This document shows positions 26,701-49,338 of a stretch of DNA of 64,000 nucleotides, piece after piece. The first letter of the stretch is position 1. Each line of letters opens with the position of its first letter. The position numbers were made by a program, and so were the translations under genes. The notes beneath the pieces are model-generated. The model searched no databases. It was given only the letters and a program-made list of their open reading frames with translations, and was not told where the DNA came from. Origin of the DNA: Euglena gracilis (Eukaryota; Euglenida; Euglenophyceae; Euglenales); NCBI GenBank assembly GCA_039621445.1, contig CP154954.1, positions 59,444,847-59,508,846 of the forward strand. Reading direction: 5' to 3'.

Positions 26701-29700
26701 AAAACTGTGAACGCACACACCCCTTCACTAGCCCCAACCCCGAACACACATCGCCCCTCTCTGAGGGTCCCTGGTCACAGGTTCTCCCGGGTTCTGTGGC
26801 CGCTGGTCTTCTTGCAGCCCTGCCTCGGTGGTCAACAGGCGGCAAACCTTACACAGCCTCGCTGCTGCCCCACGTAACCCCTGTGGGACGACACGCACGT
26901 GAACACACACATATATCACATGCACACATACAACGCACGCACGCACACACACACACATCACGCGCACACACACACATCACACATACACATCACACATATC
27001 ACACACACACACACATCACACACATAAACATACATCACATGCACAGTACACACACTCACGCACACGCATGCACACACATGCAGAGGACAGAAAGATGAAG
27101 GCCCTCCTTGAAACCAATGGCCAAACAAGTCAAAACAAAAAAGACTGTGTTTGTCAACAGGGGCGAGTCAGAGAGGGCCAAAGAACTTTTGAAAGGAAAG
27201 CCGAGCAGGTTTTGGGAACGCTGGGTACCTCGCAGTCAATCTTGGCGGAAACGGCGGTGGAGCATGCCTCCGTGCCGCGGCGCCCGGTTCGGGTGCCGCT
27301 GCCCCGGACCCGGCGGCGGGGCCTGCAGCCCCGCGGCAACGGGTCGGGCGTGAACCGCCGCTTCGATGCCAGCCGGGACCCGAGCCGCTGTTTGCGCTCC
27401 AGGCGGTTCAGGACGACTTCCGTGCCATCCGCAGCCCCGTGCTGGCCAGGGGGCCACGGAAGGACCCCCCTAATAAGACCCGACATTGAGCAAAAGATCC
27501 AATAACAAAGACCCCCCCCCAATAGGACCCACCCCAGGATTTTGGGGGGAAAGCTAAAAGATAAAAACCCCCTGAAATTTGAGAATCAGCCAGAAATGGG
27601 TGATTTTGTGCTTTCATTTTTTTAAGTATACTTTCGTTGTATTTTAATACATTATTTCAGGAGTTAGACTTGGCATTTTTCAGGCAATTTTTGCTCGTTG
27701 CCAAAAGTCGTGCTTTGGACCAATTTTTGGATCCTCTCGCGAGAAGTTTCCCATTCGGCCGAATTTCTCAGCGAAAGATCTAAAAAAAAAGATCCCCTGA
27801 TTGAGATTTTCAGCAACGGACCCAAAAGAGGACCCAGGGTTTGGAGGGGGATTGACTGTGACCCCACCCATCCACAGGGGAGGTTGGTTTCGCCAGCTGG
27901 GGAACCAAATTGGCCGAAACAGAGGGGTACGCCAATTCTCTATGATGGCGCACCGCCAAGTACCTCCCCCCCCTTGTCTAAGCACCGGAAAACATGGGTA
28001 AGAACCGGGGGGGGGGGTGCTTATTTCGCCAAAATATGGGTAAGAACCAGGGGGTGCTGCTTAGACAAGGGGGAAATTTTTGACTGCAAAAAAATCCGGC
28101 ACTTCGCGCCAAAAACGAAAAATTTCCCTTATTTTGGAGGCCCACTGTTGAACTTAAACACATTTGGATGCAGAAATCAACAATACCTCACCAAATCAGC
28201 TCTCAGAAGTTGCAGAAATTTCGAAATTTTTGAGAAATTTCCCTTAAAAATGCACACAAAATAAACCTCCCCGTGACGATGACCTTTAAAAAGATGGGTA
28301 AGAACCGGGGGGGGTGCTTAGACAAGGGTGGTGCTTAGACAACGGGGGGGGGGGGGAGGAAAACGCCATGTTCACGTCAACGTCTGAGGGAGGGGGGTAT
28401 CACAAAAAAAAACTTTGTTTGCATGGTTGAGAATTCTTTTTGAAAAATCACCTCCTGCACACCAGCATGAAAGAGAGAAATGCCACTATGCAAGTTCTTG
28501 CATTGCAAAAGCTTCGAATTTAGTGGTGGGTGTAATTTTGAGGACAGCGTGCAGCAGCACTGCATTTGCATTTGGTGATTTTTAAATCACCAAATGCAAA
28601 AAACCTTTACTATTTTTATGTGTCCCATCCTGACTCCTCCTATGGAACATACTCACACCCATTCACCTTTGATCGCCAATCTTATAAAATTTAGATTTAA
28701 ACAAAGAAAACACAACAACTGCTCCGAATTTCGACACATTGATTACACAGGTTTCCACAATCACCACAGAAGAAGGGAGAGGGATGAGCGAGCCGCAATT
28801 CTGGGACAGCCAGCGATGCAAGTATGTTGCCATATTGCTCTTCAAGGAACCTGCAAGAAGAAATCACAATACCACAAAAAAATAGGGGGAACATTGTGGA
28901 ACAGAAGGTGAAAACGCCAAAGGACCAAAGGAAGGGGGGGAAGCCACTGGTGTCACTTCAGAGGGCAAAAAAAGTAGCAGCAGCAGCAGCAGCAGCAGCA
29001 GCACAATATGCGAAACCATTAGGGCTGGCATTCACAGCCAATCAGTCTTTACGGGTTCCCGTAAAACGCTCTTTGTGTATTGTCATAGTTAACCGTAAGG
29101 AGAGGAACCTGTGGTTGTGGCCCAGTCTTGCATGCTGGTAGGGTGAGGTTTGTTGAGCTGGCCCCCTCCCACACCACAGGTCCGGAACAAAGGAGACGTT
29201 TTGGTTCTACAGGGGAGCCCAAAATTGGTGGCAGCAAACGGATTGACATGGTGGTGCCGAACAGTGGGATCCACAGAGTGAGCAGTGAGATGGAGCACTC
29301 TCACCAGAACCACTTTCCTGACTGAACGTGTCCTTCCCCCCTCCGGGAGACCCCCCATCTGGGGTTTTATGGCTTTACAGCTTGGCGAGTGTGTCCCAAA
29401 ACCACTTCGATTCCATACACAAAAATATGGGGCAGTCTACCCTGCTCCCGGAACCGAGTTGTAGAATTGGCATAAACTCCTCCTGAGCACCCCATAGCAA
29501 TGATATCCTCCCCTTCAGGTGTTGGAACTCACTCTACCTTTGCTGTGTAAATGCACTACTAGTTCGGAGAGCACCGGGAGGTGTCCAGCTGCTTGGTAGC
29601 TAGCTATCAGGGAAACCAAAGACGAGAACACCCCACCCTCTCATTCGCCCAGCACTTTTGCAAACAGTCAAACAAAGTTTATTGAAACCCTGGAAACATT

Positions 29701-31771
29701 ATTGACTTCATGGTTTCTTGTAAAACTTCTGTTTGCAAGTTACAAACTCACACCCTGCCCATCGAAGCAAGGGGTCTTATTGTTGCATCCCCCCCCCTAT
29801 GTCCAATGACCGGTAACCTCTGTCCTCTGACCGGGGGGGTGGTCGTTGGACATAGGGTAGTGACCAAAAAGGTGTCCTCTGACTGGGGGGGTGGTCGTTG
29901 GACATGGAGTCAAAAGAAAGTTGGTGGGTACCCGGGTCCCTACCCACCCAAAAATGCCCAAATTTTTCCCTTCCGGCGCTTCGCACCGAAAATTTTGGGC
30001 AATTCTGACAAATTTTTGTCCAAAAAGTGTCAAAAATGGCATTTTGGCCAAATTTTTGGCCAATTTTTGGGCAAAATTTTTCGTCCCGGCGCTTCACGCC
30101 GGGACCAAAAAATTGGTCAAACCTCCGAAAAGGTGTCCTCTGACCGGGGGGGTGGTCATTGGACATAGGGGGGTCGTTGGACATAGGGGGGGGGTAAGGG
30201 GTTCAAAAAAGCAAATCAGGAAAATGGTGCTTACGGTCAGTCCGGCAACCGGTGTTCGGAAAGAATCCGGGCTTTTTGGGCCAAACACAGAATATTGGGA
30301 AGAGCCCCTGTTGGGGTCGTGGCAGTCTCCTTGGGCGAGTTCAAAAAAAAGCGGGAAACCGCGTAATTGACCCAAAATTGCAGAAAATTACTGATTCAGA
30401 AAAACGCTAAAGTGCCCGTAAACCCGTAAATATAAAACCCAAAAAAATTGAGCAGACGACGCGGCCTGCGACAACGCCATCGCACTGGATGATAAAAAAA
30501 TAGCCCTTTTCACACTGCACACTGCCAATCTCTGAACATGAATCTATGAGGTTGCAGGGATCGGGATTCCCTCACATTTTTGGTTCTGCATATTGTTTGC
30601 ACCTTCCATTCAAGTTAACAGCGAAGCTTTCAGTAGCCAGGTAGACAGGCACACGTATGCAGACCCCATCTCCTTCAGGTTCTCCTCCAGCTGCAGACGC
30701 AGGCGCTCGGACTTCCGGGACTCCCCAGGAGCCGTGGTGGGGCTGCCGGCGTTGGACCTCCGTCGGCCGGGTCGCCGGACAGGCGACGCCGTCGGGGACT
30801 GTGGCTCCTCATCCGTCGCGGTGTCAGAGATGGTGTCAGGGGGGAGCCGCCATATGCTGCCAACGGTGTCGCATCAGTGCACGCACACACGATGGAAAGG
30901 CCATGGATCGGAACGCCAACCTCGTGTTTGGACTGGGCCTTGTGTTTGGCCGGAGCGACTGCAAAAATGAGCAAAAGCGCTTCACTACACCCCGATGCCC
31001 AGCTCAAGGGCTGGAAAATTCTGGCTGGCTAAAAAAAGGCTGCCGGCTGACCTAACTCCTCCCGATGGGGGGTGCAGAGATGGAACTAGGCCCAAATTCA
31101 GGGGTCAAACTGGGTGCCAAAAAAATCGAACCTGCAAAAATACTCCGAAGACATCCAATCGTGCAAAGAAGTCGTTTTTCTGGGTGGGGCAAAATTTGAC
31201 CTGGGTAGCCCAATTCCGACCCATTTTACTTGTATTTGTTCCATTTCTGCACCAACAAAATTAAATAAAATCCTGTCCAGCCGCCTTCGGACACCTGCCA
31301 TGCTTGTGCTTACCAACCAGGGGGGGGGGGAGGGGGGGGGGGGTGCCATGGGGGGCCTGCGCCTAGCAGGCACACCTCCCGGGGGGGGATAGGGTTCTGG
31401 GGGGGACCCAGAAAATTTTCGTTGAAAATGGCCTTTTCCGGGCCCCCAGCGCCTTTGGCGCCAGGGTCGGAGGGGGGTGGCTGCTAGGGGCAGGCACCCC
31501 CAAAACCCTACCCCCCCCGGGGGGGGTCGGATCGGGTGCTATGGGGTGCCTGCCCCTAGCACCCACCCCCCCCCCGTGGGGTAGACACCCGACTAAGCAC
31601 AAGCCTGACACCTGCAAAATTCTAAACTCTTCGATGGGGGGAGGGGTCCAGGGGTGAAAAAAGGGTTCCAAAGCTGGAAAAAGGCTGGCCGGCTGAACGC
31701 ATCGGAAGGGTGGTTCCGGCAGCGTCTGGCGGCCGGGGCCTCCTGGTGCCTCTGGCCCGGGTCGCCACCAT
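17702..31771 (-). CDS. class I SAM methyltransferase-domain protein, multi-exon
   Basis: Resolved exons: 30831-30655, 27441-27227, 25178 to about 25080, about 25052-24993, 24776-24708, 22079-21955, 21500-21363, 18714 to about 18624, 17991-17892, 17802-17702 (stop TGA). Candidate exons are near 23675-23595 and 23235-23122, and a candidate first exon has its ATG at 31771. Three successive exons encode a Methyltransf_24-like core: VGFNAGHSAHAM (SAM-binding motif I), VVVHTFDTFAHPYSLP, LLDRYPTRFFP, GLFLIDGSHRLADVEADIANA and GPGSFIVCDDILP. These are joined by two in-phase GT-AG introns. The N-terminal part is charged and partly disordered (ISDTATDEEPQSPTASP; ERLRLQLEENLKEM; LNRLERKQRLGSRLASKRR). 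The substrate is unknown. The 5' end and several middle junctions are not settled. Confidence 0.75.
17803..17891 (-). other. short nonconventional intron, last intron of methyltransferase gene
   Basis: This 89-nt intron starts GCCCAG and ends CTGTGGGC. Joining gives ELERHASRKHA-SEQVINGRRE followed by a stop at 17702. Reading straight through in another frame is open too, so the C-terminus is less certain. Confidence 0.55.
18946..20806. mobile_element. 1.86-kb inverted-repeat element with 5-bp target duplication
   Basis: The left end reads CTTAGGCGGCGCATCTCGCA; the right end is inverted CTTAGGCGCATCTCGCACTT. TTTAT flanks both sides (18941-18945 and 20807-20811). The interior has several palindromes built on GTGTGCGCAAATGCGCACAC. 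A 218-codon minus-strand open frame (19669-19013) resembles nothing I know and is Leu/Phe-rich. It sits in the methyltransferase intron between 21363 and 18714. Confidence 0.7.
23993..24286. mobile_element. inverted-repeat element CCCCAAATAATACCCCCG
   Basis: The left end CCCCAAATAATACCCCCG is mirrored by CGGGGGTATTATTTGGGG at the right. The A/T-rich interior has no coding capacity. Confidence 0.75.
24390..24575. repeat. (TGTAA)n pentanucleotide microsatellite
   Basis: About 37 near-perfect units of TGTAA, with a few GCAAT variants at the right edge. Two of the three frames on each strand are open, which creates spurious long ORFs. Confidence 0.97.
24777..24992 (-). mobile_element. nonconventional intron that is a CAGGGG-ended MITE
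   Basis: The element proper is 24782-24989. Its ends are CAGGGGTTTTTTTAAGACC and, inverted, CAGGGGTTTTCTTTAGTC. It is flanked by GTCGGTGC and GTCGGCAC (6 of 8 match). On the coding strand the intron starts GACCAG and ends CTGGCACC. Removing it restores ALWAYFDVLQAERA-DLPLLQEAHLPE in phase 0. The intron is therefore the element plus 3 and 5 nt of the duplicated target. An alternative GC-AG splice (TTGCAG to CTCCAG) would also keep frame but would skip ten codons. Confidence 0.82.
25490..25720. repeat. direct repeat with GCCGCC-TTCGGCGGC hairpins
   Basis: TAGCGGACCGCCGCCTTCGG and AGGGGACCGCCGCCTCCGG, each followed by CGGCGGGGGGTGCGCTT and TATTTGGACCCT, are about 110 nt apart. Confidence 0.75.
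26885..27080. repeat. interrupted CA-rich tract
   Basis: Imperfect CACACA and ATCACA repeats inside a methyltransferase intron. Confidence 0.85.
27963..28359. mobile_element. MITE with pogo-like ends (copy 1)
   Basis: It begins CCTCCCCCCCCTTGTCTAAG and ends with the inverted form. Preceded by TA; the right flank reads AA. It contains the GGCAC-TTC-GCGCC hairpin at 28098. The body closely matches 40530-40928. It has no coding capacity. Confidence 0.85.
28974..29003. repeat. (AGC)n trinucleotide repeat
   Basis: About ten AGC/CAG units in non-coding DNA. Confidence 0.9.
29800..30195. mobile_element. repeat element with GGTGTCCTCTGACC / GTCGTTGGACATAGGG borders
   Basis: Blocks GTCCTCTGACCGGGGGGG and GGTGGTCGTTGGACATAG repeat at both borders. 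The centre has two GC hairpins (29975 and 30088) separated by a nearly symmetrical TTTGGCCAAATTTTTGGCC stretch. Confidence 0.6.
31299..31607. mobile_element. hAT-like MITE, 8-bp target duplication
   Basis: It starts CATGCTTGTGCTTACC and ends TAAGCACAAGCCTG, the same family as 2341-2723. The exact duplication ACACCTGC is at 31291-31298 and 31608-31615. A hairpin AGCGCCTTTGGCGCC is at 31448. Confidence 0.9.
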
Positions 31772-32299
31772 CACGGCTCAGCATCACACGGCCATCCGGC
31801 TGCGGATGGACAGCGGATGAACACCGCCGCCAAAGATACAAAAGCGGCCCAAACCCGGCAGATTGGCGGAGTTCAGAGGGACACGTTTCGGACCTGCAGC
31901 TTCATTCGCTCAAGGTGAGGGCCTGGGAGGCAGAGAGATTACCGACAGAGAGATTACCTCCCCCCTGTCTCGGCACTGGAAAAGATGGGTAGGGACCAGG
32001 GGTGGTGGTTAGCCATGGGGGCCACTGTTGAACTGACTGTCCCAGTAAAAAATGCAAACCGGGAAAAATAAAAACTGAAAAATGCAAATGCAGGGAAGCA
32101 CATGAAATCGCGGCCAGGAGTCTCAGTGAACGGTGGGATATGGAAAAGGAAGTAGGTCAGCGTCGTCGGCAGCAGAAGATTTTGCTGCCTCCAGGGCCAG
32201 AAAATCACACGGCGTGCATTAATGCGTGCCTCTTCCTCTGCCCGAAGATTGACCAATGCTGGAACCGAACGAATGAAGGAAAACCTTTGAATCTAGCCC

Positions 32300-33218
32300 A
32301 ATGCAATAACAGGTTGCTCACAGTACCAGCAGCACAGATGGTAAGCACAGAGGTGAACCCGACTTTATTGTCCCTGCTTGGCACTTGTGTTGCTCCCCGC
32401 CTTGCCCAGGTCCATTTCCCATTTTGGCCCAGCAGCATGAAAAACTCATCCATGTTGAACACCAAATCCTGCAACAATGGGATGATCGTCAAATCAAACA
32501 ATGACAACAATTACCTGTGGGACATTGTATTTCCCCTGCAAACAAAACAGCTCTGCAATGAACGTTCCTGCGGCTTCTTCAATTGCCGTGTTGCTCGTTA
32601 CGCATGTTTTCGGCCTCGCCCTTGGATTGAACCCCATCCGCTTCAAGAATTTGACAGCCCATTCTTGCCCAATAACTCTAAAGCCCCCATGCTTCTCCAA
32701 AACCTGTGCGGAGAAGGAAAGCGTTTGAAGGCAACCTGGTATATGAACCTGAGGGGTGGTTCTAGAAATGATTTTGCGGGCAATGGCAGCCACCCCACGT
32801 GCTGGTATAGGAGCAGCATTGGGACGTGCAACAAGTTTCTCAATCGACTCCACAACTTGTTTTTTCTCATCTGGATTCAAAAAAGATGGACGCCCATGTT
32901 GCACCGCACTTGGCTGGTGGTACTTCTTGGTTTTTTGAAAATGATACAGCCAGGTTTTGATTGTCCCTTCCGGCACCTGGGTGCCAGGTATATTATTTTG
33001 GGCAAAAAAAAAACTATACAAAACATACCTCCGGAAACTTCTTGCTGGTTGCTTTTGGTCCGATCTGGCGTGCCGTGTCAGTAATTTCTTTGATCAAATC
33101 GTCAGCGTAATCCCGCTTGCGCTTCTTTGTAGGTGTTTCACAGGCCGCAGCCAACTCCTTCTCTACCAAATGGCGGTAGGGAGAAGGCTTAGAAACGAGC
33201 ACATGGCATTCCATGGAA
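32300..33218 (-). pseudogene. pogo/CENP-B-type DDE transposase, truncated
   Basis: Three blocks are joined by two small GT-AG introns. The first (about 33218-33030) begins MECHVLVSK, carries the basic stretch TPTKKRKRD and ends SKKFPE. The second begins VPEGTIKTWLYHFQKTKKYH, a helix-turn-helix DNA-binding segment, and continues through RGVAAIARKI and EWAVKFLKRMGFNPRARP to GKYNVPQ. The third reads DLVFNMDEFFMLL, containing the first catalytic Asp of DDE_1 transposases, then KWTWARRGATQV and SVLTICAAG. The region that should hold the second and third catalytic acidic residues is missing or unrecognisable before the element ends. The protein would bind element ends and move the element by cut-and-paste. 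This copy is probably inactive. Confidence 0.78.
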
Positions 33219-33289
33219 TTAACTGTGGAGAGGAGAGAAAATTCGCTTGACCATCCTAGCCCTGCCACCTTCTCGGCCGGCCAAGCGAG

Positions 33290-33490
33290 AAAGTATCAAA
33301 GAGCCGGTGGCTGGCAGGGCTTTTGAAAGGAAAAAAAGGGGAGGGGGGGAAAGGACAAACTTACAGGGGAAGGGGGGAAAAGGGGACCAAAAGAAAAAAG
33401 AGGGAGAAGAAGAGAGAGGGGAGGTAAGGAAGGAAGTGGGAAGAGGAGGGGAGGAGGGAAAAGAATAAGTGGTGGAAGGAGGGGGGAACA
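33290..33490. repeat. polypurine tract
   Basis: About 200 nt that are almost only A and G on the plus strand, inside the pogo-like element. Confidence 0.85.
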
Positions 33491-34286
33491 CAATAAAACT
33501 TACAAAATAAAACCAGAGAGGGCCGAGTTTTTATTTATTACGGTTTGTATTTTTAACTGGGACAGTACTGGCGTTTGGATTAAAAAAACCAGATCTCACT
33601 AAAACAGGCTTCAGAGGTTTCTAAAACGTCGAAATTTCGAGAAATTTCTGTTTAAAACAAACAAAAAAACAATAAACCTCCCCGAGATGATGACCTTTCA
33701 ATGATGGGCAAGGACCGAGGGGTGGTGCTTAGACAAGGGTGGTGCTCAGACAGGGGGGGAGGTTTGTCGAGGCATTCATCAACTGGACAAACGCTTCCCC
33801 AAGGTTCAACCCTCCTCAAAGTTATCGGACCAATCTTCTTGGTCTTTGTCCAACAATGTTCCTGGGCAGTATTCCCCAATCTATTAAAAATGTCTCCGGG
33901 CTGTGTTTGGGAGCGTATCGGAGCACTATAACGTGCGGGACATCAGCTTCCGCCAGGGGTGTTCAAAGCACCCCCGGCGGATACACGCTGAACGAGAGGT
34001 GCACGTTTTGCTACAATATGCACGCGAACCAGGGGCTGCCATCAAAAAAGTGGGGACCTAATATAACCTGGGAAAAATCGGGCATTGTGCACCAAAAAAA
34101 CTTTCTTTTGGGGTGATTTGACAGTATTTGGGCATAAAATCAACCCAAATTACACTGCAGAATTCTTCATAAAAAAAACTTTGAGAAAATACCATCAGTT
34201 GTCCTGACAAAAGGTACTTCCCTGAGAGGCGGCCTTCGCAAAGGCGGGTATGGACCAAAGAGGTGGTACATCCACAAGATTCCCTC

Positions 34287-34497
34287 CAAGGATTTTTGAA
34301 GACTGGGGGGTCCACCCACCCACCATGAGGAGGAGGGGGCCGTTTTGGTGGGTCAAATTTGGTCGGTTTGGGTCAAAAACAAGTTGCTTTGCGCCAAAAA
34401 AAAAAGACAGGCAGAAAACGGCCAAAACCATTGGGGTGCGGGACCATCCCCCCCTGGGGGATCCAAACTTAAACCTAAACTTAAAAAAAACATCCTG
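34287..34497. mobile_element. hAT-like MITE, 8-bp target duplication
   Basis: It starts CAAGGATTTTTGAAGAC and ends AAAAAAAACATCCTG. The exact duplication ATTCCCTC is at 34279-34286 and 34498-34505. Confidence 0.9.
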
Positions 34498-34773
34498 ATT
34501 CCCTCTGAGTTCTCAAAAAAATCATTTGAGAGAAGCATGATACATATGGGGCGATAATCAATGGACAGGTGTACGTTTCCGTGCGGCTGCTGAGTGGGAT
34601 AGACGACGTTCACAGTGAAACAGAAAAACAGGGTCGGGGTCTGGGGGTGGAAGTGGGCTGACAGAGCAGGCCAGGCAGGTGTGCAGGTGGCCGGGGCGTG
34701 GGGTGGCGGCAGCCACCACGCAGACCTGGCCGCAGTGGCCGGGCGGGGCTGCGGGACCCCCACGCCAGGCGGG

Positions 34774-35214
34774 CTACGGATCGACCACCATCACCGCGGC
34801 GGGCTTGTCGGCAGACACTGCCAGGGCTGATGCGGAAGGCGCGAGCCACTCTGGCCACACTGCCAAAGCAGCCTGTGAACCCGGTGGGGGTTCTGTCCAT
34901 TTCTCCGCTTCCCCCCCTACTGGTGGCTGGACCATGTCATTGCTTGCCGGGAGGACTTCCACTTCGGGAAACGAGCAGACCACGTTTTGAAAACTTATCA
35001 GCCACTTCCAGCCAGGGTCGGCCACTCCGGCCACTGAGCACCGATAATCAATGGATTTCATGTATTTCTTCCAAAAACTTTCTGGTGCCCTTGGCATCAG
35101 GTCGGCCACGTCTGCACTCTGACAAAGCCAGTCAGTCATCTCCGCCTCTGAGGGGTCAGGTGAGCAACAGCTTAAGCAATGGTGAGGCTGCTGTTTCCAC
35201 AGAAAGTTCCACAT
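34774..35214 (-). CDS. unassigned open frame, possible exon or gene remnant
   Basis: A 146-codon stretch reads SADVADLMPRAPESFWKKYM, KSIDYRCSVAGVADPGWKWL, PPVGGEAEKW and DKPAAVMVVDP before a stop. Amino-acid use is ordinary rather than repeat-like, and GC-ending codons dominate in its last third. It lies on the same strand as its neighbours, between the stop of the SUMO protease gene and the candidate start of the methyltransferase gene. I do not recognise a family. It may be an untracked exon of the methyltransferase gene or a remnant. Confidence 0.3.
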   Translation of the reverse strand: MWNFLWKQQPHHCLSCCSPDPSEAEMTDWLCQSADVADLMPRAPESFWKKYMKSIDYRCSVAGVADPGWKWLISFQNVVCSFPEVEVLPASNDMVQPPVGGEAEKWTEPPPGSQAALAVWPEWLAPSASALAVSADKPAAVMVVDP

Positions 35215-36124
35215 CAGAACCTCCCACTCTCATTTCCAGGAGAAGTGGCCCCGGGGGGGTGGGGGGGGGGGTCCAGGGCTGGAGGGGGCTGGGCTGGGCT
35301 GGGTCGGTGAAAAACAAAATTTTCTAACACATTTTTGCCATTTTCGACATTTTGGTGGGTGGAGCTAGATCAAGGCTTGGGGCTGTGATGGAGGAAACTG
35401 GTGAGGGGGAAAAATGCAGGAATAGGTGAGCTGGGCAGCCCAGTTGGCTGGCCAGCCTGCGGCCGGCTGGCCCGGCCTCCGGCCGGGCTGGACCCGACTT
35501 TATTTCAGTCGACCCCCCGGGGGGGGGGGGCTCCCAGCCCGAATTTGGGCTGCTGGCTGGATTTGAGCTGCTGGCTGGCTGGACCCCCCCGGGGGGTAGG
35601 GTACCCTCCGGCTTAAGAAATTCCCTGCTCGGGACAGGAAGCTCAGCACTAAGAAAACCTGGTGCTCCATAACAAATTTCTTTGGGGGGGGGGCTTCGAT
35701 TGAGTGGTTGCATGGCTCAGTAACCTCATGGAGGATGTTTTCCACCTGAAACACACACATCCTTAGCTCTGAGTTGTTGGGAAAAAAGCGAAAACAACCC
35801 CAGAAACCACTGCACTGGAGGTGCCATTGGATTCCAAATCAGTCTTGGTTGTTTGGGCAGCAGGTGGGGCCGGAGTCCTGTTGCATGAAAAAAATAAAAA
35901 CGGAAAATCATTTCGGCAAAACAGCTTTGCTTTGAGGGTTGAAGACAGCACACCAGGAATCCATGAAAGACCTAAAAAACTGCGGGGTACGACCAGACCA
36001 CATGTGACGTTCCAATATCACCAACAAGGGCTCACAACTCCTTCATGGTTTGGCACGTTCGCATTGCCTTCTCACACACTGGTTGCCACTTGTTTTGACC
36101 CAGACGCAAATGCCCGCCCTGGCA

Positions 36125-47806
<11,682 letters not shown>

Positions 47807-48962
47807 TCCCTGTGGTTGCTTGTATGAATGCGCCTGCACCTACATTTGGGCTTGCTGGAAAAGCTATTTGAAGAAAAATGTCGAAAATGCAAAAATGCAT
47901 CAGCAGCTTTTTTATGGACAAAAGCATGGAAATTGGAGTGGACAGCCCATTTGCGACCTATTTTGCGACCTATTTTAAACCCACCTTCATACAAAAAAAA
48001 AACGGTCGAAAACTTCATTTCTGTCCGGCCCTTCGGAGGACAAGTTGGAAAAAGGCGGCTGGCTGGCAGGCTGGTTGCCCCCCCCCCCCTTCAGCTAAAG
48101 CGATACAGCAGAGGGAGGATCAACAACAGAACAGAGGAAGAGAATCACCGATGTGAGCGTCGAAAGAGGCGTCACAAACACCAAAAAATTTAAAAACATT
48201 GGAGTTTTGTGCATTTTGTGCATTTCCTAAACTTATTAAAAATATTTGAAAGTATCCCAAAAAATGGTTGACGATCTGCCAAAAACTGCCCAAAATGAAG
48301 CCTCAATGGATTGAACACGACATCAAAAAATCCATGATGACCACGAATTGGCCCCAAAAATTTCAAAAAATGCCCAAAATTAATGCAAAAAAAAACTGCC
48401 TGAAATGGTAGAAAACCAGCCAAAAATGGCTCAAATGGCAGAAATTTTGCAAATTTTTTGGGGGGTTTTGATACAAGCTGCCAACATATGCAGTGTTTTT
48501 CCTTGCCAAAAAATCATCACACTACATCACATCGCTGTGTCTCTCCTTTCTAACATTGAGCATAACAAACACTCAATGCGCTTCTTTGAGCAGTGCACTT
48601 ATGATGGTCAAGATTTTTCACAACCATGAATGAATGCAAACTCCAAAACCAGAAATTGGTATTTGGAAATGTCCAAGAACTCCTGTCTTTGATTTTTCTC
48701 AATACCACATGTTGGCATTGGAGTTTTATTGTCCATTAACAGCGAATTGCATTTGGAAAAGAGCTCAAAAAGGCTTGAAATGAACCAATGTAACTCATTT
48801 GTCAAAGGTTGGAATGAAGCGAGACAAATTCTGAGGTCAATCGGCTTTTGCAGCAATGACATTTCCGCTTCAAACCATTCATTTCCGCAATCTGAACCAT
48901 TTTGGTCGGCTTTGGGGGGGCTCCAACAAAATCATTATTCAAGACGCAGCACTTTGGACGGA

Positions 48963-48984
48963 GTCTGCGTCTTAAGACGCAGAC
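48963..48984. other. perfect 22-bp palindrome
   Basis: GTCTGCGTCTT is followed at once by its reverse complement. Related GACGCAG and GACGCGGAC words surround it (48930-49070). Confidence 0.9.
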
Positions 48985-49283
48985 CTCATGGCCAAAGTCT
49001 GGCGCCTTTGACACAGACTCTGTCCTGAGTCCCTGCGCCTTAGACGCGGACTTCAGGGCAACTGTGCAAAACACCGGATCCGTGTGCAAAAAAAAAATTT
49101 TCGGAACAGAGGCAAATATTTTTGAGATAAAATGCAAAAATTTTTGAGATAAAGTGCGAACAAATTTTTAACAGGTGCAAACATTTTTGAGATAAAGTGC
49201 AAAAATATTGACCGGAAGTCCAGAAAAATACGGTGTGAAGTGCGAAAGATTCGGGCGTTAGGTGTAATCCCCACATTTGCAGC

Positions 49284-49338
49284 CACAGAATCCGAGATTA
49301 TACGTACGAGATTATACGTACGAGATTATACGTACGTA
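49284..49338. repeat. short tandem repeat GAGATTATACGTAC
   Basis: Three consecutive 14-nt units ending in the palindrome TATACGTACGTATA. Confidence 0.9.

Larger units (their letters stand above)
25179..27226 (-). other. nonconventional intron, methyltransferase gene
   Basis: The intron starts ACCCAG and ends CTGCCCAG. Phase 2 joins phase 2 to give SAKIDCEV-PSWHKGIANALK. Confidence 0.65.
31957..33762 (-). mobile_element. pogo-like (Tc1/mariner) DNA transposon with defective transposase
   Basis: The ends are CCTCCCCCCTGTCTCGGCAC and, inverted, CCTCCCCCCCTGTCTGAGCA, followed by related sub-terminal blocks (GATGGGTA-GGACC). The left end abuts TA; the right flank reads TT. A minus-strand transposase lies inside (about 33218-32300). 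The same ends define two MITEs in this window. Confidence 0.82.

Noticed and set aside
34615-34900. Arg/Pro-rich frames as an extra SUMO protease exon
   Set aside because: Three frames are similarly GC-rich and none joins in phase to a neighbour by either intron rule.
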